From: Adhaeribacter terrigena
GTDB lineage: Bacteria; Bacteroidota; Bacteroidia; Cytophagales; Hymenobacteraceae
Direction of reading: 5' to 3'
Length of the DNA stretch: 42,285 bases
Assembly (NCBI RefSeq): GCF_016623615.1
Contig: NZ_JAEHFX010000013.1
Span: 1 to 42,285, forward strand
The notes below the pieces were generated by a model that did not search any database, had not been told where the DNA came from, and saw nothing but the letters and a program-made list of their open reading frames with translations. The position numbers and the translations under genes are program-made. Numbering within the stretch: position 1 is the first letter of the stretch; each line of letters starts with the position of its first letter. Positions 1 through 7,949 of this stretch are shown here, in pieces.

Positions 1-77
1 GAACAACGAACAACGAACAACGAACAACGAACAACGAACAACGAACAACGAACAACGAACAACGAACAACGAACAAC
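1..77. repeat. 11-copy tandem repeat of heptamer GAACAAC
   Basis: Eleven uninterrupted, identical copies of the 7-bp unit GAACAAC. The array begins at the window edge, so the true copy number may be higher. It ends 1 nt before the stop codon of the helix-hairpin-helix gene and lies in that gene's 3' untranslated region, where the transcript reads GUUGUUC repeats. Perfect short-unit arrays of this type vary in length by replication slippage. No coding frame is affected inside the window. Confidence 0.97.
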
Positions 78-78
78 C

Positions 79-2208
79 TTAAAACCGGTAACGCACCTGT
101 GCCCGAACATCCGTCCGGCGCGGGCCCTGAATTTCTTCCAGGCCGGAACTGATGGTTTTCTGATACCGGTAATGCGTATAGGCCAGCTTCAGCCAAACAT
201 CCATTTTTCCTGAAAAACTGTATTGCAAAACGGTATACATTCTGGTGCCTGCCCCCCCGAAAGAAGGAATAGAAAACGCGTATAAAACATCTTTCTCGGT
301 TACGTATTGCCGGTTTTCCGAATCGTCGGTATCGAAAACGGCGTAGCGCGAGCTGATCCGGAAACGCCGGAATTCCAGGTTTACATCCTGCGCCAGGAAA
401 TATCCGGTGGTGCGCTCGCCGTTCCCTACATTGTAACTACTGAACTGCAGGCGCGAACGCAAACTCAACCTACCGGTAGGCGCAAAATCGGCGGAAAGCA
501 AATAATTACGCCGCGTAGCCAGCTCTAATCCCGGAATATTCTGCAGGCTGCCTGGTTCTTCCAGTTCTTTATTTTCGGTGCGGAACTGGCCGTAAAAAGT
601 AGCCAGTTTGCTGGGTTTATACAGCAGGCGCAGTAAATATTCTTCGCCGCCGGAAGGGGCATTTACGCCAAAGCGCAGCCAAGGAAACCGGAACCGGTCG
701 TAGTAAGCCGTAATTTCCCAACGGCTGGCCGGACGAATTTTCAAGCCCGTGTAAAAGCCTTTTTCGTTTATCGGGCGCGTATTTTCTGAAAAACCATCGC
801 CGTAAAGCGTATGAAAATTGCGGGCATAATTCCGGTAGAGCATGGCCACTTCCACCTGTGAGGTTAAACTTGCCATAAGGCCCTGCACCAAGCCCAAACC
901 GCCGCTCTGCGAACGCGCCGCTTCGCCAAAGAAATTTACGTTGCGCCAGTTATAGCTGTAATAGCCGCTTAAAAGTAAATTATTACTGCCCCGGAATTCG
1001 AAACGGTTATAAGCCGCATCGGAACGCAAAAGGGGCACGCTGTAACTGGAATTGAAAACCGTAAAACCACCCGATGCCCGACGGCTTTTGCTGAAATAAG
1101 CCAGGTTGGCGCCGGAGATCTGTTCAGTAACATTATGCTTGCGCGCAATTTCGGTAGAAGTGCGGTGAAAACCGGTTTCCTGCAGACTACTCGATTCCAG
1201 GTCGCCCAGCGAAATTTGTTCGTTCAGTTGATCTAAAGAATCCTGCAGTAATTGAAAACTGACGTCCACTTTTTTACGCGAATAGAAACCGGTTAAATTC
1301 AGGGTATTGGTTAATGTATACGTGGCGGCAGCTCCCCGAAAGAAAGCGCTTTCCAGCGTAGATGTGTAGGGCCTGATGCCCAGATCGGAGCGGCGGGTGG
1401 TGGTAATGGTTTCGCCGCCCTTGCCCACGCCAAATGCCGAAGCCGCTATCAACCCCTGCCCGAACGACAACTGATAATCCCCGATCGCCAGGGTTTTCAA
1501 CCGGCCTTTATCGTACAACTGAAAATGCGCTGAATAAAAATCGAACCCGTAGCGGTGCGTTTTAGAATCGAAAATAAATTGTTCGCCGGCGTCTTTTTCC
1601 AGGGTAAATCCTAAGCTGAAATCGCGGGTATGCGCCACGCGGTAACGGAGCAAAAGTTTATCGGGCGATCCTTTATAATGCGATGTTTCCTGGCCGTTGC
1701 TTTTTATAGTTGGCGGCAGATAACCCTTCTTTTTCTGTAAGGTGCGTTCGTAGCGAATGAGCAAATAATTATTCTCTTCGGAAAGCATGCGTTCCCAAAG
1801 CGGCCGCCGGTCGGTTTGCAAACCCGTTTCCAGCACCGTTACAAAGGGCAGCAGCTTGTTAATGGTTATCAGGTCGAAGCCTTCGATGGTTTGCAGTTCA
1901 TAAATGCTTAAAAGCCCGCCGGTGCGGTTAATGTGCTCAAACAAAGCCGTGATCTGCACTTCCGACAAGATGAAAAGTGAGCTTAGTTCTTCGCGGTTGG
2001 CGCGGTTCAGGTTTATGGGGTTCTGGTAATACTGCAGCAGGTTTTCGTAAATATCTTCGTAAGGCAGGTCTTTATCCTGTTGCTGCGAAAAAAGCTCCTG
2101 TACCAAAAGATCCAGGTTCACTTCGCGCCGCGGTAATTCCTGCGCCAGCGCGAAACCAGGAACGAAAAACGACAGGAAAAACAGCGCAAACAGTATCCGT
2201 TTCGGCAT
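79..2208 (-). CDS. Helix-hairpin-helix domain outer-membrane beta-barrel protein
   Basis: This is a 709-residue exported protein of a type common in Bacteroidota. Residues 1-22 form a signal peptide ending near ALA-QE. Residues about 64-127 hold ComEA-like helix-hairpin-helix repeats: INLNRANREEL, then the second half with LSIYELQTIEGF. The remaining roughly 580 residues are rich in alternating aromatic and polar strands and end in VRYRF, a terminal phenylalanine typical of outer-membrane barrels. It starts 3 nt after the stop of the PorV/PorQ-like gene, so the two are probably co-transcribed, with the PorV-like gene first. The HHH part could bind DNA or act as a periplasmic plug; its function is not established. 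No competence role can be assigned from sequence alone. Confidence 0.85.
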   Translation of the reverse strand: MPKRILFALFFLSFFVPGFALAQELPRREVNLDLLVQELFSQQQDKDLPYEDIYENLLQYYQNPINLNRANREELSSLFILSEVQITALFEHINRTGGLLSIYELQTIEGFDLITINKLLPFVTVLETGLQTDRRPLWERMLSEENNYLLIRYERTLQKKKGYLPPTIKSNGQETSHYKGSPDKLLLRYRVAHTRDFSLGFTLEKDAGEQFIFDSKTHRYGFDFYSAHFQLYDKGRLKTLAIGDYQLSFGQGLIAASAFGVGKGGETITTTRRSDLGIRPYTSTLESAFFRGAAATYTLTNTLNLTGFYSRKKVDVSFQLLQDSLDQLNEQISLGDLESSSLQETGFHRTSTEIARKHNVTEQISGANLAYFSKSRRASGGFTVFNSSYSVPLLRSDAAYNRFEFRGSNNLLLSGYYSYNWRNVNFFGEAARSQSGGLGLVQGLMASLTSQVEVAMLYRNYARNFHTLYGDGFSENTRPINEKGFYTGLKIRPASRWEITAYYDRFRFPWLRFGVNAPSGGEEYLLRLLYKPSKLATFYGQFRTENKELEEPGSLQNIPGLELATRRNYLLSADFAPTGRLSLRSRLQFSSYNVGNGERTTGYFLAQDVNLEFRRFRISSRYAVFDTDDSENRQYVTEKDVLYAFSIPSFGGAGTRMYTVLQYSFSGKMDVWLKLAYTHYRYQKTISSGLEEIQGPRRTDVRAQVRYRF

Positions 2209-2211
2209 AAG

Positions 2212-3024
2212 CTATTCAAATTTATAACCCACCGAAACATGATTACTGAAACCCAACCGGCTCTGCGAACTCAACGCATAATCTATCTGGAACCGCTGCG
2301 CGGCAAAACCAACCCCAAACGATGCGGTCTGCTTTAAAGTTGAAAAACCCGTGCGCAAGGCTAGTTTTTCGATCACCTGGTATTCCAGTCCGGCTTTGAA
2401 ATCGGCATCCAGCTCCAGGTCTTTTTCGGTTTCGGCGTTCAGCATTACTTTTTTGCCCGGCCGGTAGGATATGCCCGCTTTCATAACCGTAGGCACGCGT
2501 TCGTCGGCAAATTCAGCCATTTTCGCCTGGTTGAAATTGTAAATATGCGCGCCCACTACCAACCCCGGCATTACCTCCGATTGTCCGCCAAACGAAAAAG
2601 CTATTAACCGTTTACTGCCGAATTCTTCTACGTGCACCTGCAACAGATCGGCTTTCAAACCCAAGCGCACCTGCCCTATTTTATGCGCGTAACCAATTCC
2701 CAAACGTTGTTCGTTGTAAATTTTATCGCCGAACCGGTAAAGCTCCGCTCCAATTCCCCCCGATTGCCCGATTTTCATGGCGCCAAGCAAAGCAACCGTA
2801 GAAAAAGCTTTCAGCCCAAAACGGTTTTCAGCAAATGCGCCCAGTTCGGTTTTCTCTAATTGAGCAATGCCGGCTACGTTATTATGCAAACTCCACACAT
2901 CGGAAATACCCACGGAAGCATTGCTCAGCGCCGCCGCGCGGGCCCCAACCGGAACATGATCGTTGCCGGCAAAAACTGCTTTACAACTCAGTAATAAAAG
3001 CGTGGAAACCAGCAGTTTTTTCAT
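2212..3024 (-). CDS. PorV/PorQ-like outer-membrane protein
   Basis: The product is 270 residues with a signal peptide (residues 1-19, cleavage near VFA-GN). After it comes VPVGARAAALSNASVGISD, the N-terminal signature of the PorV/PorQ (FadL-like) barrel family of Bacteroidota. It is followed by repeated glycine-rich amphipathic strands ending in VSVGYKFE. It is shorter than PorV itself (about 380 residues), so it is more like PorQ or the small family members. The gene leads a two-gene operon with the HHH barrel protein. A copy of the dispersed 30-bp element covers its start codon, so its 5' leader is made of repeat sequence. The role is probably envelope-related; a link to T9SS is only inferred from family resemblance. 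Confidence 0.75.
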   Translation of the reverse strand: MKKLLVSTLLLLSCKAVFAGNDHVPVGARAAALSNASVGISDVWSLHNNVAGIAQLEKTELGAFAENRFGLKAFSTVALLGAMKIGQSGGIGAELYRFGDKIYNEQRLGIGYAHKIGQVRLGLKADLLQVHVEEFGSKRLIAFSFGGQSEVMPGLVVGAHIYNFNQAKMAEFADERVPTVMKAGISYRPGKKVMLNAETEKDLELDADFKAGLEYQVIEKLALRTGFSTLKQTASFGVGFAAQRFQIDYALSSQSRLGFSNHVSVGYKFE

Positions 3025-3042
3025 CGGAAAGCGTAGCGTTTT
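3013..3042 (-). repeat. 30-bp CGSTA element, copy 1
   Basis: Minus strand: AAAACGCTAC, 13 bp beginning GCTTTC, then AAAACTG. It includes the ATG of the PorV/PorQ-like gene and abuts the left arm of the 3044-3458 inverted repeat. Confidence 0.8.
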
Positions 3043-3043
3043 A

Positions 3044-3458
3044 GATCACGGATTTAATGGATTTAGAGATTTCGCGGAGCAATCAATAAAAATTCAAAGC
3101 TGCCGGCGAAAGAAACAAACCGTTTTTACGCAAAATGTTATTACTTGGGTTTTAGACTTTGTTCCAGAATCGCCGATTTTACGGACTTCAGCATTTTTGC
3201 CTGATTTTCCGTCGGGGATATGCGATTGAAGTAAAAGACTTATACAAAGATTGATCAACGGATTTTCTTTTGGGATCCAGTTTTGAAGTAATTTAAAGGA
3301 TAATTTAAGCTTGTATATATACACAAAAGTCTGAAGACTTTCTGAAATTGGTAGGAACAAGTGACGCTTCGCTGAACACTTGCGCCAGGATTCCATCAGT
3401 TTTTTTCCATCCCAAATAAAAAATCAGCGAAATCCATTAATCCGTAAAATCCGTGATC
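3044..3458. repeat. Inverted-repeat-bounded intergenic block
   Basis: The left arm (3044-3078) begins GATCACGGATTTAATGG. The right arm (3425-3458), read on the minus strand, begins GATCACGGATTTTACGG. Both arms continue into a GGATTT...TTTCGC stretch, so they form an imperfect inverted repeat around about 345 bp. The interior contains the phrase TGCGCCAGGATTCC and, on the other strand, GGCGCAAGTGTTCAGCGAA, which recurs in altered form at about 8984-8997. No convincing gene lies inside. The block may be a decayed non-autonomous mobile element; no target-site duplication was recognised. Confidence 0.6.
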
Positions 3459-3460
3459 CG

Positions 3461-3490
3461 TAAACGCTATGCTTTCAAGCCCAAAAACTG
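3461..3490 (+). repeat. 30-bp CGSTA element, copy 2
   Basis: TAAACGCTAT, 13 bp beginning GCTTTC, then AAAACTG. It flanks the right arm of the inverted-repeat block in mirror orientation to copy 1. Confidence 0.85.
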
Positions 3491-3499
3491 CTCATAAAA

Positions 3500-3529
3500 A
3501 AAAGCCCCGGAAAGTTTTCCGGGGCTTTT
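3500..3529 (-). terminator. Rho-independent terminator of the S46 peptidase gene
   Basis: A strong hairpin: AAAAGCCCCGGAAA pairs with TTTCCGGGGCTTTT across a short loop, with A and T tracts on both sides. It lies 23 bp past the stop codon at 3552 and could work in both directions. Confidence 0.9.
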
Positions 3530-3551
3530 CAGCTTTATAGTAGAGCAAGAA

Positions 3552-5837
3552 TTATTTCTTCTTCTTTTTCTCTTTTTTGGTTTTGGTTTTGATCTTATCG
3601 TCTTTCACTTTCACTTCGGTTTTAACTTCGCTTGTTACAGCAGCCGCGGAGGCAGCGGCAGAAGTTGCAGCGTTCGGGCTTGGCTGGTTAACCAACGTCA
3701 TTTCGTTTACCAGGTGACCGGCACCGGCAAATTTATCGATGATGAAAAGTACGTAACGCGCATCTACGTTAATGCAGCGCTTGTAATCCAGGTCATAAAC
3801 CAGGTCACCGCTCATGGCTTCCCAGTTACCATCAAAGGCCAGACCGATCAGTTCACCACGACCGTTAATTACCGGAGAACCGGAGTTACCGCCTGTAATA
3901 TCGTTATCGGAAATGAAGTTAACCGGCAGTTCACCTTCTTTGTTCGCATAGCGGCCGTAATCTTTGGCTTTGATCAGGTCGATCAGTTTCTGCGGCACAA
4001 TGAATTCTTCGTCTTTCGGATCTTCTTTTTCCAGAATACCCTGGGCCGTAGTGTAGTGGCTGTAATGCACACCGTCGCGTGGTTCGTAATCGCGCACGGT
4101 ACCATAGCTTAAACGCAGGGTAGAGTTAGCATCCGGGTAGAAAGTTTTATCGGTTTGCATTTCACGCAGACCAGCCACGTACAAACGAGTTGCTTTATCC
4201 ATGCTGGTTCTGGCGGTCATTAACTTCGGGTTGATGTTGCCGGTGTAGTTCGTATAAACCGAATTGATGGTTTTGAAGATCAGGTCGTTCTCTAAAACTT
4301 TCAGGGTTGGTTTTGCTAAGAAAGCATTCAGTTTTTCTTCCGAAGTCAGGAAGGTTTTCTTGTAAGCTTCGGCAGCAAATTTCTTCCAGTCGCCTTTGTA
4401 TTTAGTTTCTACCGTCTTGAAAATATCCGGGTGCTGGCTTTTCGGAACATCGTTGTAGTACATCTGGTACATGGCCGCGAAAAGTTTCTCGTCGGTTGGT
4501 ACGTTAAAGCCTTCAAAATATTCTTTGCTGGCCGCTTTTATCGCATCGGTAGCTTTCTTGATATCATCGGCTTTGTTTTCTTTCAGGGCTTTCTGTAACG
4601 GTACAAAGTTCAGGGCAAATTTAGCAGCCGCCGGCGCAAGAGCAGCTTCGCTTAAATAAACCTGGCTCAAAGTGTATTCTTTCTGATCCGCATAACCTTT
4701 ATTGATATCGGCTAAAACGGTTCCGTAAGAAGCGTTACGGCCGGCATCGGCAGAAGCCCACTGGTTGTATTTGGCTTCGTTCTCAATTTTTCCTTCCACG
4801 GTTTTCATGCGTTTCACACCTGCATTCTGGCCCTGGAAATATTTGTGGTAGTTGCTTACCGAAGCATATTCAGAAGCATATTTCAAACGAACGGCATCGC
4901 TCTTATCCATATCTTCTTTCAGAATTTCCAGACGCTTGCCACGCAGTTTTACACGGGCCGGGTTAGAAGTTTCTACGGCTAATTTCAGGCCTTCGGAAGT
5001 CATGAAACGCTGCGTGCGGCCCGGGAAACCAAATACCATCGAGAAATCGCCTTCTTCTACGCCACCCAGGTTAACCGGAAGGTGTTTTTTAGGCTGATAC
5101 GGTTTGTTGTTTGGCGAGTAAGCAGCCGGTTTGTTGTTAGCATCGGCATAAACGCGGAACAGCGAAAAGTCGCCGGTCTGGCGTGGCCACATCCAGTTAT
5201 CGGTGTCGCCACCAAATTTACCAATGGAGGATGGCGGTGCACCTACCAGACGCACATCGGAATAACGCTCGTAAACGAATAAATAAAACTCGTTGCCGGC
5301 AAAGAAATCGCGTACGTAAGTAACGTAGTTTTCAGAACCTTTTGCTTCGGTAGCCAAAGCTTTCATGCGCTCAGAAACCAGTTTCATGCGGTCCGCTTCC
5401 GGCGTTTGCGCGGTAATGCCTTCCAGCACTTTTGGCGTTACGTCTTCCATGCGCACCAGAATGTCTACGAAAAGGCCCGGGTTACCAAGTTCTTTGTCGC
5501 GGCTCATGGCCCAGAAACCGTTCTTTAAATAATCGGCCTGCGGGGTAGAGCGCGATGCGATGGCATCGTAACCGCAGTGGTGGTTGGTTAACAGCAAACC
5601 TTCTTTGGAAATGAATTCGCCGGTACAGAAACCGCCAAACTGCACAATGGCATCTTTTAAGCTGGCATTGTTGATGTCGTAAATTTCTTCGGCGGTAAGC
5701 TGCAGGCCTTTTTTCTGCATGTCCACGTGGTTAAGACGCTTAACCAGCAGCGGCAACCACATACCTTCGTCGGCTTTTGCCAGGTTGGTGAGGCCTAAAA
5801 CCGCAACCAGCAAAAGGGAAAAGAATTTTTTGGTCAT
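3552..5837 (-). CDS. S46 family dipeptidyl-peptidase, DPP7-like
   Basis: This 761-residue exported serine exopeptidase removes dipeptides from the N-termini of oligopeptides in the periplasm, feeding peptide catabolism. Residues 1-22 form a signal peptide (ANLAKA-DEG). The catalytic His is in TNHHCGYD, the Asp region is GGDTDNWMWPR, and the Ser is in TGGNSGSPV. Counting 18 residues on from that Ser gives Gly in FDGNWEAMSGD. In the characterised Porphyromonas enzymes Gly at this position marks DPP7 (hydrophobic P1) and Arg marks DPP11 (acidic P1), so I infer DPP7-type specificity. The C-terminus has an unusual tail of about 45 residues, alanine-rich and then almost pure Lys/Asp/Thr. It follows the point where family members normally stop. 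A terminator at 3500 closes the unit. Confidence 0.93.
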   Translation of the reverse strand: MTKKFFSLLLVAVLGLTNLAKADEGMWLPLLVKRLNHVDMQKKGLQLTAEEIYDINNASLKDAIVQFGGFCTGEFISKEGLLLTNHHCGYDAIASRSTPQADYLKNGFWAMSRDKELGNPGLFVDILVRMEDVTPKVLEGITAQTPEADRMKLVSERMKALATEAKGSENYVTYVRDFFAGNEFYLFVYERYSDVRLVGAPPSSIGKFGGDTDNWMWPRQTGDFSLFRVYADANNKPAAYSPNNKPYQPKKHLPVNLGGVEEGDFSMVFGFPGRTQRFMTSEGLKLAVETSNPARVKLRGKRLEILKEDMDKSDAVRLKYASEYASVSNYHKYFQGQNAGVKRMKTVEGKIENEAKYNQWASADAGRNASYGTVLADINKGYADQKEYTLSQVYLSEAALAPAAAKFALNFVPLQKALKENKADDIKKATDAIKAASKEYFEGFNVPTDEKLFAAMYQMYYNDVPKSQHPDIFKTVETKYKGDWKKFAAEAYKKTFLTSEEKLNAFLAKPTLKVLENDLIFKTINSVYTNYTGNINPKLMTARTSMDKATRLYVAGLREMQTDKTFYPDANSTLRLSYGTVRDYEPRDGVHYSHYTTAQGILEKEDPKDEEFIVPQKLIDLIKAKDYGRYANKEGELPVNFISDNDITGGNSGSPVINGRGELIGLAFDGNWEAMSGDLVYDLDYKRCINVDARYVLFIIDKFAGAGHLVNEMTLVNQPSPNAATSAAASAAAVTSEVKTEVKVKDDKIKTKTKKEKKKKK

Positions 5838-5881
5838 AGAGTTATAAATGTGAAAATTTTGAAATTTGGAAATTTGAAAAT
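5838..5881. repeat. Degenerate AT-rich micro-repeat upstream of the S46 gene
   Basis: Repeated variants of GAAATTTGGAAATTTGAAAAT directly precede the start codon. They form an imperfect tandem of an 8-10 bp unit with short palindromes (AAATTT). This is leader sequence with no gene. Confidence 0.55.
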
Positions 5882-5946
5882 ACCCGCAGTTATTTCAAAC
5901 GAAAAAGAACTAAAGCGCTTTCAAAATCCTTTTTTAGTATTACACA

Positions 5947-5954
5947 CAAATGTA
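5947..5954 (-). promoter_or_regulatory. Candidate -7 box for the S46 gene
   Basis: The minus strand reads TACATTTG, matching the Bacteroidota -7 consensus TAnnTTTG. No good TTTG lies about 20 bp upstream, and the implied leader would be about 105 nt, so this is weak. Confidence 0.3.
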
Positions 5955-6017
5955 GGCCAAATTTCTCATTTTTACAGGACTTTTGGTGTTCGATTGTGGG
6001 CTTTTTAGTGTTCGGTT

Positions 6018-6239
6018 ATGGGCTATTTATTTAAAAAACTGCTGCTTGCTTTAATCTGGGTCTACCAGCGCATGATTTCGCCGCTTACGCCGCCGAGCTG
6101 CCGCTTTACGCCCACGTGTTCGGCTTATGCAGCGGAGGCGGTTACCAGATACGGGCCCCTAAAAGGCGGAAAACTGGCGCTGAAACGGATTTCGAAATGC
6201 CACCCCTGGGGCAGCAGCGGCTACGATCCGGTACCTTAA
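6018..6239 (+). CDS. yidD: Membrane protein insertion efficiency factor YidD
   Basis: A small 73-residue protein that assists YidC-dependent insertion of inner-membrane proteins. The family signature is clear: an N-terminal amphipathic stretch ([17 protein letters not shown]), then [14 protein letters not shown] and [14 protein letters not shown], with both conserved Cys-containing segments intact. Length is normal for the family. It lies divergently from the S46 gene and just upstream of a secreted protein gene. A different reading frame stays open from inside yidD into that next gene, but the true start of the next gene is downstream at 6326. Confidence 0.95.
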   Translation: MGYLFKKLLLALIWVYQRMISPLTPPSCRFTPTCSAYAAEAVTRYGPLKGGKLALKRISKCHPWGSSGYDPVP

Positions 6240-6325
6240 AACTCCCTTTGGGCAAATGCCCAAACCTATGGTGCCAGAAAGAACGTATAGAAGAATTCCG
6301 ATTGATAACACAAACGCATTTTTTT

Positions 6326-7192
6326 ATGAAATTTTTGAAAGCACTGGTAGTTTTAATGGTTGTTTCGCTACCGTTTATTTATGGATACTCAATTTACAGC
6401 CGCGGCAGCTGGGAAGTAGCCCAGAAGGTTACACCCCTGGGCCAGTTTCCTTCGGAAGTACGCGAAAGTTCCGGTCTGGCTAAAGCCGATGACGCCGGCA
6501 CCTATTATACCAACAGCGACCACGGAGCCGGCGGCGCGCCAGCCGTACTTTATAAAGTAAACGAAAGCGGCAAACTCCTGAAAACCTACACCATTTCCGG
6601 CGCAACCAACGAAGACTGGGAAGACCTGACCAACGACAATCAGGGCCATGTGTACATTGCTGACACCGGCAACAACAACGGCAAACGCACCGACCTGAAG
6701 ATCTACAAAGTAAACGCTGCTAACCCGGGCCGGGCCGAAGTTATTCATTTCAGCTACGGCGATAAACCGGAGGCCGGCAAAAGCAAAAAAGGCAAGAAAG
6801 ACAAAAAACCTGCCACCAGTTTCGACAGCGAAGCCATTTTCTGGGATAACGGCAGCCTGTACCTGGTAACCAAAGACCGCAGCAACACCAACGAAGCCCG
6901 CCTTTATAAACTCCCTGGTACTCCGGGAACGCACACGGCCCAGTTAGTAGCTACCAAATCTATCAATGAGCAGATAACGGGTGCCGGTTTAAGTCCGGAT
7001 GGTAACCGCCTGGTGCTGATGAGCGTTGGAGCCCTGCATGTTTTCCCGGTTTCGGGCAACGATTATTTTAAGGGCAGCCCGAAAACCATTAGTTTAGGCA
7101 ATGTAGGTCAGACCGAAGGCCTGGTATTTAAAGACGATAATTCACTTATCTTCACCAACGAAAGCGGCCAGATCTTCCGGTATAATTTCTAA
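6326..7192 (+). CDS. Secreted or membrane-anchored propeller-like protein of unknown function
   Basis: I place the start at 6326 (288 residues), because this ATG opens a clear export signal, MKFLKALVVLMVVSLPF. The in-frame extension further upstream overlaps yidD and looks non-coding. The body has repeated beta-blade-like phrases: EDWEDLTND...VYIADTGNNNGKRTDLKIYKV, SLYLVTKDR, EQITGAGLSPDG and GQTEGLVFKDDNSLIFTNESGQIF. This WED...ADTGNN pattern is seen in uncharacterised proteins resembling esterase-like phytase and NHL-type propellers. A lysine-rich insertion (KSKKGKKDKK, about residues 153-162) is probably a surface loop. No catalytic residues can be assigned. A dispersed 30-bp element lies antisense within the signal-peptide codons. 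Confidence 0.75.
   Translation: MKFLKALVVLMVVSLPFIYGYSIYSRGSWEVAQKVTPLGQFPSEVRESSGLAKADDAGTYYTNSDHGAGGAPAVLYKVNESGKLLKTYTISGATNEDWEDLTNDNQGHVYIADTGNNNGKRTDLKIYKVNAANPGRAEVIHFSYGDKPEAGKSKKGKKDKKPATSFDSEAIFWDNGSLYLVTKDRSNTNEARLYKLPGTPGTHTAQLVATKSINEQITGAGLSPDGNRLVLMSVGALHVFPVSGNDYFKGSPKTISLGNVGQTEGLVFKDDNSLIFTNESGQIFRYNF
6348..6377 (-). repeat. 30-bp CGSTA element, copy 3 (inside a CDS)
   Basis: Minus strand: TAAACGGTAG, 13 bp beginning CGAAAC, then AAAACTA. It lies antisense in the signal-peptide region of the 6326 gene, whose codons here read VVLMVVSLPFI. Confidence 0.7.
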
Positions 7193-7210
7193 GCCTCCTG
7201 CATTGCGGGA

Positions 7211-7240
7211 AAAACGCTATCCTTTTTCTATCAAAAACCG
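7211..7240 (+). repeat. 30-bp CGSTA element, copy 4
   Basis: AAAACGCTAT, 13 bp beginning CCTTTT, then AAAACCG (a degenerate heptamer). It begins 19 bp past the stop of the 6326 gene, and its A tract supplies the left arm of the next terminator. Confidence 0.8.
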
Positions 7241-7272
7241 GTTGTTGCTTTAAACAAGTTCAGCCGGTTTTT
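7233..7272 (+). terminator. Terminator after the propeller-like gene
   Basis: AAAAACCGG (7233-7241) pairs with CCGGTTTTT (7264-7272), with a loop of about 22 nt and a T run on the 3' side. The loop is long, so efficiency is uncertain. Confidence 0.6.
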
Positions 7273-7284
7273 GTATTTTAAAGC

Positions 7285-7836
7285 ATGAAACATCTTCTTA
7301 AATTTTTGCTGTTGCTGCTAAACCTGACCTGGCTGGTAAGCTGCGCGGGCAAGAAATCGGACGCTAAGCCCGTTTCACAGGAAGCCCGGAATGAAAAAGC
7401 CACGATCGTTTACCTGGTGCGTCACGCCGAAAAAAGCAGCAACCACCCAGACGATCCGGACCTGTCTGCCGCCGGCCAGGCCCGCGCCGAAGCCCTGAAA
7501 AACCTGTTGCGCGACAAAGGAATTTCGGCCATTTACAGCACCAATTACAAACGCACCAGGCAAACAGCCCAACCGCTGGCTGAAGTCCTGGGCCTGAAAA
7601 TTCAGTTTTACGAGGCTCATGCTTACGGAACTATAACCGGCAAAATTCTGCAAGAAAACCGTCACGGCTCGGTACTGGTGATCGGGCATTCTAATTCGGT
7701 GCTGGAACTGGTTGAAGCCTTTAAAGCCCCGCGGCCTGTTGCGCAACTAACCGATTCGGATTATAATTATTTGTTTAAAGTTACCATTCCGGAAGAAGGC
7801 GAAGCCCAGGCAACGGCAGAGCACTACGGAAACTGA
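7285..7836 (+). CDS. Histidine phosphatase family lipoprotein
   Basis: A 183-residue phosphatase of the phosphoglycerate-mutase/SixA-like branch. It is lipid-anchored: MKHLLKF, a leucine-rich core, then the lipobox LVSC with Cys at residue 20. The phospho-acceptor motif VYLVRHAEKS carries the conserved Arg-His. The second half has YSTNYKRTRQTAQPLAE (Arg in the phosphate pocket) and the second catalytic His in SVLVIGHSN. The domain is short, like SixA, without the large insertions of glycolytic mutases. The substrate is unknown and the location is envelope, facing the periplasm (inference from the lipobox). It converges with lgt across a shared terminator. Confidence 0.9.
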   Translation: MKHLLKFLLLLLNLTWLVSCAGKKSDAKPVSQEARNEKATIVYLVRHAEKSSNHPDDPDLSAAGQARAEALKNLLRDKGISAIYSTNYKRTRQTAQPLAEVLGLKIQFYEAHAYGTITGKILQENRHGSVLVIGHSNSVLELVEAFKAPRPVAQLTDSDYNYLFKVTIPEEGEAQATAEHYGN

Positions 7837-7839
7837 CCA

Positions 7840-7869
7840 TACTTTTCAGACTGAAAACCCTACCGTTCT
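7840..7869 (-). repeat. 30-bp CGSTA element, copy 5
   Basis: Minus strand: AGAACGGTAG, 13 bp beginning GGTTTT, then AAAAGTA. It starts 4 bp past the stop of the histidine phosphatase gene. Confidence 0.75.
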
Positions 7870-7875
7870 GAACGC

Positions 7876-7906
7876 AAAAACCCGGCCTTTAACCAGCCGG
7901 GTTTTT
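7876..7906. terminator. Bidirectional terminator between convergent genes
   Basis: AAAAACCCGGC (7876-7886) pairs perfectly with GCCGGGTTTTT (7896-7906) across a 9-nt loop. It serves the histidine phosphatase gene on the plus strand and lgt on the minus strand. Confidence 0.92.
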
Positions 7907-7949
7907 CTTTCTTTTCCAGGTTCGCTTCCCTGTCTAAAATTCTGAAGAG

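Noticed and set aside
1-77. The GAACAAC array as a CRISPR
   Set aside because: No spacers; it is a simple 7-bp tandem repeat.
227-236. An exact AAAACGGTAT core inside the HHH protein gene
   Set aside because: No second A tract 13 bp downstream and no middle tract, so it is counted as a chance core match.
3094-3396. A 100-codon open frame on the minus strand between the PorV-like and S46 genes
   Set aside because: It lies wholly inside the inverted-repeat block, has no signal or domain, and part of its sequence recurs as non-coding repeat at 8984.
6116-6325. A longer N-terminus for the propeller-like protein, overlapping yidD
   Set aside because: The upstream part is yidD in another frame, and the ATG at 6326 begins a proper signal peptide.
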